Shown here piece by piece: positions 27,349-35,594 of a stretch of 64,000 nucleotides of DNA. The DNA comes from Terrilactibacillus tamarindi (GTDB taxonomy: Bacteria > Bacillota > Bacilli > Bacillales > Sporolactobacillaceae). Each line of letters begins with the position of its first letter. Positions within the stretch are counted from its first letter, which is position 1. The stretch is from the NCBI RefSeq assembly GCF_009718825.1, contig NZ_WNHB01000007.1, positions 62,001-126,000 of the forward strand, in the 5' to 3' direction. The notes beneath the pieces are model-generated. The model searched no databases, had not been told where the DNA came from, and worked only from the letters and a program-made list of their open reading frames with translations. The translations under genes were made by a program, and so were the position numbers.

Positions 27349-27373
27349 GTTTATCTCTTCTTTATAGGGGTAT
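27349..27373 (+). promoter_or_regulatory. SigB-like general-stress promoter of pspC-yvlD
   Basis: GTTTAT (27349-27354), 13 bases, GGGTAT (27368-27373) matches the SigB consensus GTTTWW-N12-15-GGGWAW. It lies about 110 bases upstream of the PspC gene; no competing SigA promoter is evident nearby. Confidence 0.6.
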
Positions 27374-27481
27374 AGTAGACATATTGTTATATAAAATAAA
27401 GAAATTGCATATATTCTTAAATAGTATCTTTAAATTATTTAGGTGTGATCACCATAGACTTTTCGAGATAGGGGTGATAAT

Positions 27482-27673
27482 TTGAAAAAATTGTATAAAT
27501 CAAAGAAAAATAAAATGGTATCTGGTGTGTTAGGCGGAATCAGCGACTATTTGAATGTCGATGCCACGATCGTTCGAATTGTGTATGCCACATTAACCGT
27601 CTTAACGGCTTTTTTTGCTTTTATTTTTCTATATATTATCGCAGCAGTTATTATTCCATCAGAAGAAAGTTAG
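27482..27673 (+). CDS. PspC domain membrane protein (YvlC-like)
   Basis: 63 residues, TTG start behind AGGGGTGAT. The sequence is nearly all PspC domain: KMVSGVLGGISDYLNVDATI, followed by a single membrane segment (~34-58, VYATLTVLTAFFAFIFLYII). Matches YvlC of B. subtilis, part of the yvlABCD envelope-stress cluster. The next gene starts 8 bases after the stop, so the pair is an operon. A SigB-like promoter upstream suggests stress induction. Confidence 0.92.
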   Translation: MKKLYKSKKNKMVSGVLGGISDYLNVDATIVRIVYATLTVLTAFFAFIFLYIIAAVIIPSEES

Positions 27674-27680
27674 TGATTCT

Positions 27681-28043
27681 TTGTTTAAAAATTGGTTAAT
27701 CAATATTATCGTTAATGCTATTGTCTTAATGATGATAGCGGGTTATATTCATACGTTTCATTTTACAAGTATCTGGTCTGTCTTTGGAGCAAGTGTGATC
27801 TTATCCATATTGAATATTATCATTCGTCCAATATTAATTATATTAACGCTTCCAGTGACCATTGTTACTTTAGGATTATTTATTTTTGTCATTAATGGAA
27901 TGACGTTATGGATCGTATCCGAATTGATGGGGCCTGATTTTCAAATCGATGGTTTTGGAACAGCCATTCTTGCGTCCATCATCATGACATTTTGTAATTT
28001 AATTATCTCAAATTTTATCGTCAAACCACTGCGGAAGCGTTAA
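27681..28043 (+). CDS. Phage holin family 4 / YvlD-like membrane protein
   Basis: About 120 residues from TTG 27681, which gives the family's usual short N-terminus (FKNWLINIIVNAIVLMMIAG); the open frame extends upstream to 27615 inside the pspC gene without ribosome site. Four hydrophobic segments, with the family pattern SILNIIIRPILIILTLPVTI and VTLGLFIFVINGMTLW. YvlD partners YvlC in B. subtilis and is not a phage protein despite the family name. Its stop codon lies inside its terminator hairpin. Confidence 0.88.
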   Translation: MFKNWLINIIVNAIVLMMIAGYIHTFHFTSIWSVFGASVILSILNIIIRPILIILTLPVTIVTLGLFIFVINGMTLWIVSELMGPDFQIDGFGTAILASIIMTFCNLIISNFIVKPLRKR

Positions 28044-28057
28044 GCCGCAGTTTTTCT
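28028..28057 (+). terminator. Terminator of pspC-yvlD overlapping the stop codon
   Basis: ACTGCGG / CCGCAGT (28028-28034, 28045-28051) followed by TTTTCTTT; the yvlD stop (28041-28043) is in the loop. Confidence 0.82.
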
Positions 28058-28193
28058 TTATGCATTTTTTTGAGAAGATTAAAGGAACTCTCAGGCGAAT
28101 GGTATGTTATACATAGTTTGAGTAAGAGATAGACGTATGGGTGTTCAAACTTTTGTGGTAAAATAAACCTAAGTTTTCATGGGAGGGCGAATT

Positions 28194-29129
28194 ATGGGTA
28201 AAGTAAGCGTTAGTGAATTAATCAAACGGTTTGATTTAAAACTTGTTAGCGGGGCTGAAGGGATTAATAGAGAAATTACAGTCAGCGATATTTCAAGACC
28301 AGGACTTGAAATGGCGGGTTATTTTACGTATTATCCAGCGGAAAGACTTCAGTTACTAGGAAAAACGGAATTGACTTTTTTCCTAGAATTAGATTCTAAC
28401 GAACGTTTCAAAAGAACAGACCAACTTTGTGCGCCTGAAACACCCTGTATTATTATTTCTAGAAATATTGAGGTTCCTGAAGAATTCATTGTCTCATCAA
28501 ATAATAAAGGTGTGCCAATCCTTAGTTCGAATAAACAAACGACCAAATTAAGTAGTTTACTTACTAATTACTTGGAAGCAAAATTAGCGCCGATGACGGC
28601 TGTTCATGGTGTACTCGTTGATATATATGGGGTCGGCGTGCTATTAACAGGAGATAGTGGTGTAGGTAAAAGTGAAACGGCACTTGAACTCGTAAAAAGA
28701 GGGCATCGATTAGTGGCTGATGATTCGGTAGAAATACGAAAAATGTCGGAAACAGAGCTTGTTGGGAGCGCTCCTGAACTGATCAAACATCTACTTGAAA
28801 TTCGTGGACTAGGGATCATCGATGTGATGACGTTATTTGGTGCTGGGGCGGTTCGAAGTTATAAGAAAGTCTCTCTCAGTATTCATCTTGAAATATGGGA
28901 TCCTAAGAAAATGTATGATCGCGTAGGTCTTGAAGAACGGCATACGAGTCTCGTTGATACGAATATTCCACAGTTAGTTCTCCCTGTTCGCCCAGGTAGA
29001 AATTTGGCTGTTATTGTTGAAGTGGCAGCGATGAACTTTAGATTGAAAAATATGGGGATACACACAGCGCAACAATTCTCAGATCGGTTGAATCAAACGT
29101 TGACTACCCGAAGAGATATGGATATTTAA
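28194..29129 (+). CDS. hprK: HPr kinase/phosphorylase
   Basis: 311 residues from ATG 28194 (GGGAGGG upstream; the in-frame GTG/ATG further up lies in the ribosome site). It phosphorylates HPr on Ser46 in response to glycolytic intermediates and so feeds CcpA-dependent carbon catabolite repression; the cre site at hpf in this window is a potential target. Walker A GDSGVGKS (153-160) and the signature [20 protein letters not shown] are present. Operon order hprK-lgt-ppaX-yvoF is as in B. subtilis. Confidence 0.97.
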   Translation: MGKVSVSELIKRFDLKLVSGAEGINREITVSDISRPGLEMAGYFTYYPAERLQLLGKTELTFFLELDSNERFKRTDQLCAPETPCIIISRNIEVPEEFIVSSNNKGVPILSSNKQTTKLSSLLTNYLEAKLAPMTAVHGVLVDIYGVGVLLTGDSGVGKSETALELVKRGHRLVADDSVEIRKMSETELVGSAPELIKHLLEIRGLGIIDVMTLFGAGAVRSYKKVSLSIHLEIWDPKKMYDRVGLEERHTSLVDTNIPQLVLPVRPGRNLAVIVEVAAMNFRLKNMGIHTAQQFSDRLNQTLTTRRDMDI

Positions 29130-29158
29130 AAATTATATGAAGAAAAGGAGATGTTAAT

Positions 29159-29968
29159 TTGGATGAAACAATTCAACCTTTAAATAGGATAGCAATACAG
29201 TTTGGTAATTTTCATATTTATTGGTATGGTATTATTATTGCTTTTGGTGCTCTATTAGGGTTAATTATTGCTTCCCGTGAAGGAAAACGCCGGGGGTTGC
29301 CAAAAGATCTTTTTGTTGATCTTATTTTATTTGCAGCTCCAATTGCTATAATCTGTGCGCGCATCTATTATGTTATCTTTGAGTGGGCATACTATTCAAA
29401 ACACCCTTCTGAGATTATTGCCATCTGGAATGGCGGTATTGCCATTCATGGAGCACTGATTGGTGCTGTCGCAACGACGATTGTTTTTAGTAGAGTCAAA
29501 GGGCTTTCATTTTGGAAAATTGCGGATATAGCGGCGCCGAGTTTGATTCTAGGACAAGCCATCGGACGTTGGGGCAACTTCATGAATCAAGAAGCACATG
29601 GAGGACCAACGACCCGTCACTTTTTAGAGAATCTACATCTTCCTAAATTTATCATTAATCAAATGTACATTGACGGCGTTTATTACATACCAACGTTTTT
29701 ATATGAATCCATTTGGGATTTCCTCGGTTTCATTCTTTTACTTGCTTTACGAAAAGTTAACTTAGGACGAGGTGAAATATTCTTAAGTTATGTCATTTGG
29801 TATTCGATTGGTCGCTACTATGTCGAAGGGCTTCGCACGGATAGTTTAATGTTAACGAGTCATCTTCGCATGGCTCAAGTCATCTCCATCGTGCTTATTA
29901 TCGTCTCCTTGGCACTTATGATTTATCGAAGAAAAAAAGGCTATGCCCAAGTGAAATATAGAGATTAA
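29159..29968 (+). CDS. lgt: Prolipoprotein diacylglyceryl transferase
   Basis: 269 residues, TTG start behind AAGGAGATG. Lgt attaches diacylglycerol to the lipobox cysteine of prolipoproteins; this window encodes several clients (thermonuclease, YdhK, multicopper oxidase, DUF4247 protein). Seven hydrophobic segments and the Lgt signature [16 protein letters not shown] are present, with the HGAL motif (AIHGALIGA) earlier. Follows hprK by 29 bases. The gap to ppaX contains a structured repeat, so ppaX may be separately controlled. Confidence 0.97.
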   Translation: MDETIQPLNRIAIQFGNFHIYWYGIIIAFGALLGLIIASREGKRRGLPKDLFVDLILFAAPIAIICARIYYVIFEWAYYSKHPSEIIAIWNGGIAIHGALIGAVATTIVFSRVKGLSFWKIADIAAPSLILGQAIGRWGNFMNQEAHGGPTTRHFLENLHLPKFIINQMYIDGVYYIPTFLYESIWDFLGFILLLALRKVNLGRGEIFLSYVIWYSIGRYYVEGLRTDSLMLTSHLRMAQVISIVLIIVSLALMIYRRKKGYAQVKYRD

Positions 29969-29977
29969 CGTAAAATG

Positions 29978-30063
29978 AAACTTCCATCAGTGGGGGGGTT
30001 CTTCATCCCCACTGATGGTTAGCTGAACCAATCAGACCTTTACTGCCCGTTAAGGCGGGATAA
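29978..30063 (+). repeat. Structured intergenic repeat, copy 2 (short form)
   Basis: CTTCCATCAGTGGGG / CCCCACTGATGG (about 29981-30017) folds as a long hairpin with a GGGTTCTTCAT loop. Then AGCTGAACCAATCAGACCTT and the small hairpin CCCG-TTAA-GGCGGG. All parts recur in copy 3 at 39125. Placed between lgt and ppaX in the transcribed direction. Confidence 0.75.
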
Positions 30064-30088
30064 AATATGAAAGGAATAGATAGTTATA

Positions 30089-30730
30089 ATGAAAACCGTA
30101 TTATTTGATTTAGATGGAACTATTATCAATACAAATCCTTTAATTATCGCATCATTTAAACATACACTTGAGAACTACTACCCAGGTAAATATACAGAAG
30201 ACGATATCATTTCTTTTATTGGCGAACCACTTGAGACAAGTTTTCAGAGAGTGGATGAAAAGAGAGCTCAAGAAATGGTAGAGATGTACCGAACGCATAA
30301 TGCAGAAATGCATGATGAACTCGTCGAACAATATGATAATGTCGAGACAACATTGCAGCAATTAACAGACAAAGGGATTAAATGCGGGATTGTCTCAACA
30401 AAAACGAGAAAAATGGTTCTTAAAGGAATCAAACTCATGAAATTGGATCGCTTTTTTGATGTAGTGGTCACGATCGATGACGTTCAGTTTCCAAAACCGA
30501 ATCCAGAGCCTATTCAACTGGCCATGAAGGCTTTGCATGCTGAGCCAAGTCAAACGATGATGGTCGGGGATAGTATTTCAGATATTCAAGCTGCCCAAAA
30601 TGCAGGTGTTGTAAGTGTCGGCGTGAGTTGGAGTATTAAAGGCAGAGCAGCATTAGAAAGTGCGGAACCTGATTATATCGTCGATGATATGGGTGAGCTT
30701 CTTGACATCATCCAAAAGCGAGAAAAATGA
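30089..30730 (+). CDS. ppaX: Pyrophosphatase PpaX (HAD family)
   Basis: 213 residues. HAD motifs: DLDGT (D7, D9), VSTKTR (motif II), FPKPNPEP (motif III Lys) and MVGDSISDIQAA (motif IV). PpaX hydrolyses the pyrophosphate released by HprK's phosphorylase reaction, which is why it is encoded beside hprK. The family assignment over other phosphoglycolate-phosphatase-like HADs rests on this synteny and on the length. Overlaps yvoF by four bases (ATGA). Confidence 0.93.
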   Translation: MKTVLFDLDGTIINTNPLIIASFKHTLENYYPGKYTEDDIISFIGEPLETSFQRVDEKRAQEMVEMYRTHNAEMHDELVEQYDNVETTLQQLTDKGIKCGIVSTKTRKMVLKGIKLMKLDRFFDVVVTIDDVQFPKPNPEPIQLAMKALHAEPSQTMMVGDSISDIQAAQNAGVVSVGVSWSIKGRAALESAEPDYIVDDMGELLDIIQKREK

Positions 30731-31203
30731 GACAGACGAAACGGTATCCTTTAAACGGGGAAAATTCGTTGTGGCAATTATATCGAACGGTCTCCTTTTT
30801 TAAGGTGTGTAAAAATTTCTTTTTCATCCAATTGGGACGTTATACGCCTTCCATGCGTCTAAAACATTGGATTTATCGCGTTTTTCTAAGAATGAAGATT
30901 GGCAAACATACCTCCATAGCTTTAATGGTCATGCCGGATACGATGTTTCCCGAATTAATTACGATAGGGAACAATTCAATCATTGGTTATAATACAACTT
31001 TGCTTGCCCATGAATATTTGATCCATGAATATCGATTAGGTGAAATCAAGATTGGAAACAATGTGATGGTTGGGGCAAACAGTACAATCCTTCCCGGAGT
31101 GACGATTGGCGACAATGCGGTTATTTCTGCCTGTACATTAGTAAATAAAGATGTTCCCGCTGGTGCCTTTGTTGGAGGAAATCCAATGCAAGTTATTAAA
31201 TAG
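30727..31203 (+). CDS. Left-handed beta-helix acyltransferase (YvoF-like)
   Basis: 158 residues, overlapping ppaX (ATGA). The C-terminal ~95 residues are hexapeptide repeats (ITIGNNSIIGYNTTLLAHEY; IGNNVMVGANSTILPGVTIG; PAGAFVGGNPMQVIK), the trimeric acetyltransferase fold. The N-terminus is basic and may contact membrane or substrate. Substrate unknown; position matches yvoF of B. subtilis. It ends at a terminator shared with the convergent cation exchanger. Confidence 0.9.
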   Translation: MRQTKRYPLNGENSLWQLYRTVSFFKVCKNFFFIQLGRYTPSMRLKHWIYRVFLRMKIGKHTSIALMVMPDTMFPELITIGNNSIIGYNTTLLAHEYLIHEYRLGEIKIGNNVMVGANSTILPGVTIGDNAVISACTLVNKDVPAGAFVGGNPMQVIK

Positions 31204-31240
31204 AAAGACAGAAACCGACTATTGGTTTTTGTCTTTTTTA
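31204..31240 (+). terminator. Terminator of hprK-yvoF operon
   Basis: AAAGACA...TGTCTTT (31204-31210, 31230-31236) with inner AACC/GGTT and a run of T. Confidence 0.8.
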
Positions 31241-31249
31241 ATATCAAAA

Positions 31250-31332
31250 AAAGACCAACCATTTGTACTGAACCCCAAAAGTTAGATTTTTAGGTCTAAC
31301 TTTCGGGGTGCACATCAATTCGGCTGGTCTTA
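31250..31332. mobile_element. Pair of IS3-family-like ends inside a terminator hairpin
   Basis: TGTACTGAACCCCAAAAGTT (from 31264) and its inverted partner TCTAACTTTCGGGGTGCACA (31295-31314) face each other only 8 bases apart. They resemble the terminal inverted repeats of IS150-type IS3 elements. Outside them, AAGACCA...TGGTCTT (about 31251-31257 and 31325-31331) forms the base of one large hairpin. The whole structure lies between two convergent genes and can serve both as terminator. Confidence 0.6.
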
Positions 31333-31342
31333 ATGAAAAATC

Positions 31343-32404
31343 TTATAACAAGTAAAAACCGATACCCATAATAATATAAGTTGCCAAAAGGACGGCTCCC
31401 TCGAACCAGTTGGTATCCCCGTCTGTTGTTAAACTAATGATTAAGACGACACTGAGGACCATCGCAACCAATTCAGGAATCGTAAACGTTAAAGGCATAA
31501 AGGTTGGAAAGAAGACTGAGACTAAAACTAGAACTGGAGCGACAAACATCGCCACTTGCAACGATGAACCAATCGCAATTTCTACTGCGATGCCCATTTT
31601 ATTTTTGTAAGCCATGAGAATAGCTGAAGCATGTTCAGCCGCATTACCGACAATTGCAACGATAATAATCCCGATGAACAATTCTGACCAGCCAAATGAT
31701 TTGGCTACAGGCTCAAACGTATGTACCAAGTTTTCACTAATGAGTGCAACAAATAGGGTAGAAACGGCAAGAACGATGATCGCTCTGACACCACTCCATT
31801 CAGGAACTTCATCTTCTTCCACATGATTATGGTCGTCATCTTGCCCTTTATAAACACCCCGGTGAGTGACAAGCCTGAAAAAGAGAGCAAAAAGATAAAT
31901 TAAAATCATAATGATGGAAATGGCTATGCTAAGAATATGAGTCGCGTTATCTTCTAATCGAGTCGAAAAAACATCCGGAAAAACAAACGATACAACAATC
32001 GAGAAAATAAGGAGACCCGCATTATGCCTTGCTTCAAAGACACTAAATCTTTGTCGTTTATATTTTAACCCACCGACAAAGAAGGATAATCCACCTACCA
32101 GGAGTAAGTTCCCGAGGATGGAACCTGTAATAGACGCCATAACGACATTGAGAAGACCTGCTTTAAGGGAAAGGATGGCAATAATTAACTCTACGGCATT
32201 GCCAAAGGTGGCATTTAACAGTCCACCTATTGAGGGGCCTGTAACAATGGCGAGGCTTTCTGTTGCTCGGCCCATATAACTCGCTAATCCAATAATCGTA
32301 ATACAATTAAGTACAAACATTAATATCGGTGACCAATGCATGAAGCTCCCAATCAGTGAGAGGGGGACACCAATAATTGTTAGAAAGAAAAAAAAGCGAT
32401 TCAT
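31343..32404 (-). CDS. Ca2+/H+ antiporter, CaCA family (YfkE/ChaA-like)
   Basis: About 353 residues; ATG 32404 has AGGAGG nine bases upstream (TTG 32407 also possible). Eleven or so hydrophobic segments in two inverted halves, each with the CAX alpha-repeat: GLLNATFGNAVELIIAILSL and IIVAIVGNAAEHASAILMAY, where the glutamates are the ion-coordinating residues. An acidic, His-containing cytoplasmic loop (DDDHNHVEEDEVPEW) separates the halves. It should export calcium in exchange for protons. Monocistronic, convergent with yvoF. Confidence 0.94.
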   Translation of the reverse strand: MNRFFFFLTIIGVPLSLIGSFMHWSPILMFVLNCITIIGLASYMGRATESLAIVTGPSIGGLLNATFGNAVELIIAILSLKAGLLNVVMASITGSILGNLLLVGGLSFFVGGLKYKRQRFSVFEARHNAGLLIFSIVVSFVFPDVFSTRLEDNATHILSIAISIIMILIYLFALFFRLVTHRGVYKGQDDDHNHVEEDEVPEWSGVRAIIVLAVSTLFVALISENLVHTFEPVAKSFGWSELFIGIIIVAIVGNAAEHASAILMAYKNKMGIAVEIAIGSSLQVAMFVAPVLVLVSVFFPTFMPLTFTIPELVAMVLSVVLIISLTTDGDTNWFEGAVLLATYIIMGIGFYLL

Positions 32405-32524
32405 CAATAAATCCTCCTAAATAAAATGTATTATAGGTTTAGTGTCTATAAATGTTTTTATATTATACCAAAGATTTCTTCATGTAAATCATTCCTTTAT
32501 GTATGTAGTACCACATTTAAGATA

Positions 32525-32556
32525 AAACAAAACAGTCTCACATTTGAGAGAGACTG
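32525..32556 (-). terminator. Minus-strand terminator after the thermonuclease gene
   Basis: CAGTCTC / GAGACTG (32533-32539, 32550-32556); on the minus strand it is followed by TGTTTTGTTTT. About 125 bases lie between it and the nuclease stop. Confidence 0.65.
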
Positions 32557-32681
32557 CTGCTTTTGATTTTGGCTCTTTTCTATAAGACGTTGCCCGTCGT
32601 TTTTAGCCAGTAAAAAAAAGCTAAAGCCATGCCTTACAACACTGTTTGCGAAAACAGACTTCATTTAAAAATATTGTATCT

Positions 32682-33461
32682 TTATCTCTTAGGTGCTCTA
32701 AAACCTGCTTTTTTGGCTTCACTTACTGAACAAAACAGCTGCTCAGGTTTTGTTTGGTTATATGAAGGGTCACCCGGTATATGATAGATTTTAGCCCCAC
32801 TGGAGTTAATGTTCCCTTTGATCTTGCAAGATCTGGAAGAACTTGATTGAGAAGGTGACGTGTTGGTAGAAGTTGAAGCTTTTTGGGTTTTAACTTTAGT
32901 CATATCATAACCACTTGAAGTCACGTATCCTGGAATTGACCAAATACCAAGATGAGCTTTCTCAGCATCAGCTTGTTTTTCTTTTAACATATCCAAATGT
33001 TTAGTATTAGGTGGGTAAATGTAACCGACACGTGCAAACCCTTTTTCTACAACTTTGGCATTATACATGTCTCCATTTTTTAAATAAATATAGCCAAGTA
33101 AACGGTCATATTTATCACGTTTATAGCCTTTAACTCCTTCTTCAATTTGAATAGGGCTACCAACAGGCAGTTCCTTTTCGGCGAATTGACTAGCTTCTGG
33201 ACCATACATTTGAACAGACTTACCAGGAGCATGCGTTTCAGGTGTATCAATAAGTAACATTCGAACCGTTTCATCCTTGCCGTTAATTCGAACATGAATC
33301 GTGTCACCATCCACGACTTTAATAACAGTAGCTGAAACTCGGTCTGCACTTTGATTATCAGTATCTGTGAGTAGGCTACTGCAGCCAGCTAGAAGTCCGA
33401 TCATGACCATGCTTAAGATAAAAATAAGATTTTTTAAATAGACAGTCCTGCGTTTGTTCAT
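32682..33461 (-). CDS. Thermonuclease-family lipoprotein
   Basis: 259 residues from ATG 33461 (GGAGG nine bases upstream). A basic start and hydrophobic stretch end in the lipobox LLAGC, so it is a lipoprotein. The SNase domain (~48-190) has VVDGDTIHV, VRMLLIDTPE and KYDRLLGYIYL, with the catalytic Arg/Glu/Arg positions visible. After a serine/threonine linker the last ~50 residues (CKIKGNINSSGAKIYHIPGD to FRAPKR) form a small Cys-containing module often fused to these nucleases. Likely degrades extracellular DNA/RNA. Similar to B. subtilis YncB in layout. Confidence 0.92.
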   Translation of the reverse strand: MNKRRTVYLKNLIFILSMVMIGLLAGCSSLLTDTDNQSADRVSATVIKVVDGDTIHVRINGKDETVRMLLIDTPETHAPGKSVQMYGPEASQFAEKELPVGSPIQIEEGVKGYKRDKYDRLLGYIYLKNGDMYNAKVVEKGFARVGYIYPPNTKHLDMLKEKQADAEKAHLGIWSIPGYVTSSGYDMTKVKTQKASTSTNTSPSQSSSSRSCKIKGNINSSGAKIYHIPGDPSYNQTKPEQLFCSVSEAKKAGFRAPKR

Positions 33462-33720
33462 AAAATAAATCCTCCAATACAAATGAGAGCGTATGTACCC
33501 CTTTATGCATTATATAATGGATTGATTCATTTGGATAGAAGAAGTTGAAATTTAAATCTAAATACGAAAATAATCTCCTTTATTTAGAAGGAGACTCTGC
33601 CTATATGTGAACGCCAACGCGCACGGGAGAGCACGCGTGTAATAACTTAAATGTGACTTAGTGTGGGTATATAATCGCCCTAGGCGAATTTGGATCGGCC
33701 CTAAACCTTTTTAATGATTT

Positions 33721-34395
33721 TTACATTTTCTCCAGATAAACCCCTTCATCTTTTTTCCATTCTAAATAAAAGACTTGTTTGGCGTTGTCTATTTTATGTT
33801 TACGCAAGGTGTTAAAAAGCCATTTTTCATCAAAGCCGGCTTCCTTTAAATTACCATAATCAACTTCTCCATCATTGATGATCGTGATAGGGAAATAAAC
33901 AGGTTTTTGAGGAACGTTGAAATCTGAATTTTTGGTTGTATCATATTTCGATTTTTTTAGAACGTTGACAGATCCATCCGTTTCGAGCACAGCATAAGCA
34001 ACTTCCCTAATCGAAAATACACTTCGTTGGCGAAGCAAATTTTGAAGTTCATCAAGATCAAGTTTATTCTTTTTCATTTCTTCTCGATCCAGATGACCAT
34101 TTCTTATAATAATGGAAGGTTTACCTTCCAGGATGCTTCTTGTTCCACGAAATTTCTGTGTAAAAAATTCTATGATGTAGATCAGGAGTCCCCATACTGC
34201 AACAGAAAGTAGAATCGAGTTGAGTTTGACGTTTTTATCGTAGATGGCATTTCCAACGAGTTCCCCAAGCACAATTGAGGAAATAAAATCAAATGTAGTG
34301 ATTTGAGCGAGTGAGACTTTACCTAATATTTTTGTCATCAAAAACAAAGCAATAAAACCAACAATAAGTTCGATAATTAGAGATTTTGCGTCCAT
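33721..34395 (-). CDS. DUF421 (YetF-family) membrane protein
   Basis: 224 residues. Three N-terminal membrane segments (~5-80) are followed by the soluble DUF421 domain (RSILEGKPSIIIRNGHLDRE, LRQRSVFSIREVAYAVLETD). The C-terminal extension is of the YetF type. B. subtilis has several such paralogues; their biochemical role is unsettled, with a contribution to sporulation or germination reported for some. ATG start behind GAAAGGATT. Monocistronic, no informative neighbour. Confidence 0.93.
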   Translation of the reverse strand: MDAKSLIIELIVGFIALFLMTKILGKVSLAQITTFDFISSIVLGELVGNAIYDKNVKLNSILLSVAVWGLLIYIIEFFTQKFRGTRSILEGKPSIIIRNGHLDREEMKKNKLDLDELQNLLRQRSVFSIREVAYAVLETDGSVNVLKKSKYDTTKNSDFNVPQKPVYFPITIINDGEVDYGNLKEAGFDEKWLFNTLRKHKIDNAKQVFYLEWKKDEGVYLEKM

Positions 34396-34554
34396 TTTAT
34401 AAATCCTTTCAATAGCTACTTATCTGTCGAAATAAAGCCTACTTGCTCTATTATTTAACCTTACCATCCATTATTGGCATTTCGGAAAGCCTTTAAACGG
34501 TTAATTCTGATTCAAAACATTGATTTTGCACCTTTAAGCTAACAACACGCTTAA

Positions 34555-34584
34555 TTGGTAATTGCTTTGAAAGTCTAGTATACT
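34555..34584 (+). promoter_or_regulatory. Possible promoter of the moxR operon
   Basis: TTGGTA (34555-34560), 18 bases, TATACT (34579-34584), 38 bases upstream of the moxR start. Confidence 0.45.
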
Positions 34585-34622
34585 TATGGGGTCAGAATTT
34601 TCAGCTAAAGAGAGGTTAGAAA

Positions 34623-35594
34623 ATGAAAGAACTGAAATCAGACGAAACTTTTCAATTAATAGAAGAAATGATTGATAACATAGAAAAAGTTGTGATAGGA
34701 AAGAGAGAAACGATTAAGTTAACGATTATGGCACTGCTTGCTGGAGGCCATGTTTTATTAGAAGATATTCCGGGAGTCGGTAAGACAATGCTTGTGCGAG
34801 CCATAGCCAAGTCAGTCGGAGCTGTATTCAAACGTATTCAGTTTACGCCAGACCTATTACCTTCGGATCTCACGGGGATGTCAATATACAATCAAAAAGA
34901 ATCCCAATTTGAATTTAGACCAGGACCTCTGATGGGAAATATTGTTTTAGCTGATGAGATTAACCGCACCTCTCCGAAAACTCAATCTGCTTTACTCGAA
35001 GGAATGGCAGAAGGTCATATTACAGTGGATGGAGAAACTAGAAATTTGCCTGATCCATTCTTTGTTCTAGCTACACAGAATCCAATTGAGTATGAAGGAA
35101 CCTATACCTTACCAGAAGCTCAACTGGATCGTTTTTTAATGAAATTATCGATCGGCTATCCGAGTCCAGAGGATGAATTAGAAATATTAAGTCGAATGAT
35201 TGGAAAAGAACCAGTAAATGAAATTGAAGCTGTGATGACGATGGATCAATTAAAAGACCTCATAAAGCAAGTAGAGACCATTTATGTATCAGAAAGTATT
35301 AAAAAATATATTGTATCAATCGTTACAGCCACTCGAAACCATCCTCTTATTCGTCTAGGAATTAGTCCTCGTGGAACACTGGGAATTTTAAAAGCAGGTC
35401 AAGCTTGTGCATTATTGGAACAGCGAGATTTCATCGTGCCAGATGATGTTAAGAAAATTGCCCCTTATGTTATGGGACATCGCATCGTCTTAAATCCTGA
35501 AGCCTCTTACTCACGAACAAGGATAGAAGATATCATTACAGAGATTATCGAACAAGTGAAGATACCCGTTAGTGCTAGGGATTCTGTCAAATGA
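34623..35594 (+). CDS. MoxR family AAA ATPase (YeaC-like)
   Basis: 323 residues. Walker A GVGKT (51-55) in LLEDIPGVGKTMLVRA, Walker B NIVLADEINRTSPKTQSALL, and the MoxR C-terminal lid (ISPRGTLGILKAGQACALLE). MoxR ATPases act as chaperone-like partners of DUF58/VWA proteins. The next two genes, DUF58 and transglutaminase, with guaA beyond, reproduce yeaC-yeaD-yebA-guaA of B. subtilis. Overlaps the next gene by four bases. Confidence 0.95.
   Translation: MKELKSDETFQLIEEMIDNIEKVVIGKRETIKLTIMALLAGGHVLLEDIPGVGKTMLVRAIAKSVGAVFKRIQFTPDLLPSDLTGMSIYNQKESQFEFRPGPLMGNIVLADEINRTSPKTQSALLEGMAEGHITVDGETRNLPDPFFVLATQNPIEYEGTYTLPEAQLDRFLMKLSIGYPSPEDELEILSRMIGKEPVNEIEAVMTMDQLKDLIKQVETIYVSESIKKYIVSIVTATRNHPLIRLGISPRGTLGILKAGQACALLEQRDFIVPDDVKKIAPYVMGHRIVLNPEASYSRTRIEDIITEIIEQVKIPVSARDSVK

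Noticed and set aside
27615-27680. Upstream N-terminal extension of the YvlD-like protein
   Set aside because: It overlaps the end of the PspC gene, lacks a ribosome site, and the family begins at about the TTG at 27681.
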